Made by a program: the position numbers and the translations under genes | Shown: in pieces, positions 60,501 through 64,000 of the stretch | Numbering within the stretch: the first letter of the stretch is position 1 | Layout: each line of letters opens with the position of its first letter | Source: Pachypanchax playfairii | Lineage: Eukaryota > Chordata > Actinopteri > Cyprinodontiformes > Aplocheilidae | DNA: 64,000 bases | Assembly (NCBI GenBank): GCA_006937955.1 | Contig: SSNP01000052.1 | Span: 3,151,560-3,215,559, forward strand | Direction: 5' to 3' | Notes under the pieces: generated by a model | The model's database searches: none | Told to the model about the DNA's origin: nothing | Seen by the model: the letters and a program-made list of their open reading frames with translations, nothing else

Positions 60501-63500
60501 GGTTAAATAGTAGCAGTGCATCTTTTTCAAATGAAATTAAAACTGTAAATACTGATAATATTTCTGCAACATATTGTGTTCGAGTGAACGGCTCCTCTCT
60601 CGAATCACAAAGTTCCTCCAGCTGTTACAAATATTATTTTTTCATTGACATTTCTTTCAAAGCTGCAATATTTTTATCAAATTTGGAACTTGAAAGAATT
60701 TGAAACGTTGAATTTACGAGCCTAAAACAGTAAAAATGTTTTGTTTTTTTCCATTTTGGCTAAAATATACAGCAAATTTTTACTATTCGGGGGGGATCTA
60801 TAAGATCAGATTTACAGCGTGTGACTAAATCAAGTGTAAATTAAAATTCCTGCTAATTTCTTGAGATAAATCTTTGGTTTTAAGCAGCGGTCTACAACGC
60901 GTGTCCTCGCTGCTCACTATCCTGCATGTTTTAGTTGTCCTGCTGAATAACCTGGACAACATGTCCTTGAGTTCTGCAGGAGTCTGTTGATGACCCACTG
61001 ATTTTAATCAAACGTGGTAAATCAGTGAATCAGACACTTCTAGTTTTAAGCATGCTGAAACTTTGCAGTCTGTCAACGACGACTTGATGGAAGTAAAAGA
61101 AGAGTAACGTATCGAGTTGGAGCAGAAGCACCTGCTGAAAACCAGCACAGACTGAAGCCATCAAATATGTTTTAATCTTAATGGAGACGTTGAGCTCTTT
61201 AACATTCAGTCACTGAGTTATTCTTTGGCAGTTGATTCTAATGAAAGAAAAACCTGTGAGATCATCACCTGTTGGCTCGGACAGGTTCCTCTCCTCTGAC
61301 AGGATTTTCCTCATGAGGGTTTAACTTTTATCATAATCTTGTTTGTTTTATAGAATCTTTCTGTTTACTGGGCAAAGACAAAGGTAAAAGCTGCAGGTGG
61401 ACACTACAGGAAGTGAAGTGTCTCATCATTCTAAAATCAGCCGTCAATCAAAGAAACATCTAAAACATGCAGCAAATATTTTAGAATAAATAAGATAGAA
61501 AGATGAGCTGCATCTTGAACTGGACACACATGGCAGCAACAAACAGCATTAAGATTATTAAAAAATGTACATGATTATATTTTAAATTCAGTCTCTAATT
61601 AGACTTAAAGTGGCTATATGTTGTAAACCAACAGCTGACTTCACACAGCAGCAACAGATGCTGGAAACATTCAAACTTTACTAACTGTTAATGATCTTGT
61701 ACAACATTTAAGAGTGAATATATTATTAGATGTTAAACATTTAGCTTAACAAGCATCCAGGGTTGGAAGTTTCAGCAAAATAAAATATGTTAAGGTTTAG
61801 AAAAATATATTTTCTGCAGCAGCTCAAATCACACTGAAGATAAAATGTAAAAATCTCACTGAAAACTTTAAAAGAAAAAGAGATTCAGCTGATTAACACG
61901 CCGTGTTTTGTTTGATGTCTTGCAGCCATTTTGTTTCTTCTATCATACCAAGTGCGTCTCTGTCTCTCCTTCTTCCTCCCCCATTTTCACAACCCCCCGT
62001 CTCTCACATCATCAGCGTTCCTCTCTCTCCATCCCGCTGCCCCGTCCTGCCAACTTGCCCTCCCTGCTGTGTTTGTGTCCTCATACGACCCTGCCTGCTC
62101 TGAATCGGCATCAGTGCCCATTTGAATGGGACACAGCTGGTGCTGTTGCTGAAATCCGAGCATCATTAGCGCCACTGCCTACTGGCTGTCTGTCTGACAA
62201 ACATCTTCATAAAGGTTATGGCTTTATATCTCTGACTCATAAAGTTTTAATGCACCGTTTTATTTGCTCCTGCATATTTTCAATTTGTTTCCGTCTCGTT
62301 TTATTTGTTGATGTATGTATTTATTTTGCTGGAGGAGACTCATCTCTCCAGGGGTGATTTATCTTCTTTACCATTCATTCAGAAAACGCTGACAACATAA
62401 GACATAAACAGCAGGCATGAACATGTCAGCCATTTTAGAAAGAAACAATAAGAGGAAAGAGGGCATACGAACAATTCTCAGTCCAATCAGATGTCACAGG
62501 TCGATAAAGACCAGGAAGTGGAGAGTGCATGTTTCAGGCTGATTGGATGGTGCAGCAGCACTGCTTCACTTTGTGCCACTTACTGATAAGCATAGAGGGA
62601 GTAAAATCAAAGGCTGCCGTGCAGGGCAGCGAGCTGGACAGGAGCTTTGTTAGCATTCTATAGTGGATCGGCTGCAGCGTGTCGCCCATCCAGGCTGAAA
62701 GAAAAAAAAAGTCTAACTTTTACCATCCGTATACTCAAAGTAGTTTATTAACATGAAAAATAAACTCAAAGACAAAGACTGAGGTGTAGTAAATATAATT
62801 AACAATAAAATTCTATTAGTTATCAAGTAAAGAGGAACATAAAATATGTAGATTATCTGTCTTTCAGGAATGGACAATACAAAAAGTACAAAACTTTTTC
62901 TTTCTCTCTCCTGAAGATTTTTCATCCTTCATCTGAAATATCATATAAATATATTATAAATATATTGGGCTCTAATATTAATCTCTCAGTAACACCGGTC
63001 GTTATTCTCCTTTACTGTGAATTTGTTGTAATGATTTTACATAATAAAATCTATTAGTAAACTAACTTCTTAAGGATAGTTATGAAAAGCCTCTTATTTC
63101 ATATTGTTCATAGGAAGCAGCAAATGATCAGCTGTACCAAAAACTTAAAATAAATAAAAATTCATACAACATAATACAATTTATTTATATTTTATAGATG
63201 TTCCATCACAGAATTTACCTGTTGCAGCAGGTAATTCTTGTACCTGCATATTTTAACACTTTAATATCTTTGTTGGAAATATTAAAGATCTACTCTGATC
63301 ATATTTTGAGTTATTTTAAAACGTTCTCAGTGGTCATTAAATTACGACTATGGCATTTTTACCCAAAATCACAAAACCTGTGTCGTTTTCTGTGAAATAT
63401 TTTCTCCATACCGACAGTAGCTCATTAGTAATTTGCCTCTGTGTGGGTGGAACTGTCGGTGCAGAGGATAACTCCGCCCCTTTCCCTGTTGGTAAGAGAT

Positions 63501-63809
63501 GTCTGTTTATGCTAGCGCTATAAGCCCGCCCAATTCATTTCTAAGATCACAAAAACATTCTTTTTCAAAAAGCATTTTTCAAATTGTTAATGAGTCACAG
63601 CAATTTAAAAGCAGAAATACTCCAAAATGCAATTTTGTGCTTAATTTTCTCAAGATATGTCCTCTATGATCAGAAAAATGCCACAAGAACATGCTAAAAA
63701 CACAAAAAACATGATTTTTATGAGTGAAAAGAATAATCTAGTTTGCTAAAGTCTACTAAAATGCAAACTGGTTAAACTGTCAGTAAATCAGTGTAATGAG
63801 TTCAACTTC
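57566..63809. other. Gene-free stretch
   Basis: About 6.2 kb, AT-rich except for pyrimidine-rich patches near 60000-60330 and 61960-62090. The segment 62100-62330 is less AT-skewed and lacks simple repeats; it might be conserved non-coding DNA. No coding region, RNA gene or recognised transposon was found. Confidence 0.45.
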
Positions 63810-63848
63810 CTGTCATCTGTATTAAACAACTATAAGCACTCAGTGAGC
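63810..63848 (-). mobile_element. CCTTGG-ended teleost repeat, copy 3 (tail only)
   Basis: The plus strand reads AGCACTCAGTGAGCAGAGAC then CTCCACCAA, the reverse complement of the family's 3' end (TTGGTGGAGGTCTCTGCTC...GAGTGC). The rest of the element is not recognisable. Confidence 0.45.
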
Positions 63849-64000
63849 AGAGACCTCCACCAAACACCTCAGTCCCCCCATATTATAATTTATACAAAAC
63901 ATTAACCTGAATTTTGTGGATCATTTATTGTGTAGTTGCATGCAGATATGTTAAAGACAGTAACATTACAATGATGAAGAATCCTTAATAATATTATCCA

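Overview
The window reads as intergenic or long-intron DNA from a ray-finned (teleost) fish nuclear genome. The evidence is the repeat population: three different Tc1/mariner-like relics, teleost non-LTR retrotransposon fragments, a Gypsy integrase relic, two solo LTRs, a tRNA-headed interspersed repeat, a short repeat ending in a conserved CCTTGG-type inverted end, and a very high density of CA/GT, GATA/GACA and TAAA microsatellites. No operon-like packing, ribosome binding sites or prokaryotic gene structure is present. I find no protein-coding gene, tRNA, rRNA, ncRNA gene or CRISPR array that I can support. The longest reading frames (about 430, 335 and 315 codons) are translations of tandem repeats whose unit length is not a multiple of three.

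Layout. 0-8 kb: a fragment of a CCTTGG-ended teleost repeat, a 1.43-kb minisatellite of 22-bp units (about 65 copies, with higher-order structure), a LINE reverse-transcriptase relic, and a TGTC/TGCC array seeded inside a second copy of the CCTTGG repeat. 8-15 kb: mostly AT-rich unique sequence with the 5' part of a Tc1-like element at 13.5 kb. 15-17.5 kb: a possible decayed LTR-like unit, then a 961-bp solo LTR with TG...CA ends and a perfect 5-bp target-site duplication. 20-24 kb: a LINE C-terminal relic, a MITE-like inverted repeat, a tRNA-like repeat head, and a 40-bp minisatellite dense in E-box motifs. 25-27.7 kb: a LINE relic abutting the 3' half of a second Tc1-like element, then a second solo LTR (617 bp, TSD TTTTG). 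28.8-35.3 kb: microsatellites, a full tRNA-headed repeat, the 5' part of a third Tc1-like element, a Gypsy integrase relic, and a 1.2-kb GATA/GACA (Bkm-type) array. 36.4-37.0 kb: an antisense LINE relic in which two separate stretches of the coding region have expanded into tandem repeats. 41 and 51-52 kb: three near-identical copies of a CA-flanked teleost repeat, one inverted relative to two that form a perfect 400-bp tandem duplication. 46-50 kb and 56-58 kb: more GC- and pyrimidine-rich tracts with a few exon-like segments that I cannot confirm. 58-64 kb: largely featureless AT-rich DNA.

No genes work together here; the biology visible is repeat turnover: solo-LTR formation, half-deleted DNA transposons, and birth of minisatellites from transposon coding sequence. 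I did not find an undescribed functional system. The observations most worth a check are the Bkm-like array, the LINE copy with two tandem expansions, the higher-order minisatellite, the recent 400-bp duplication and the exon-like segments near 47.5 kb.
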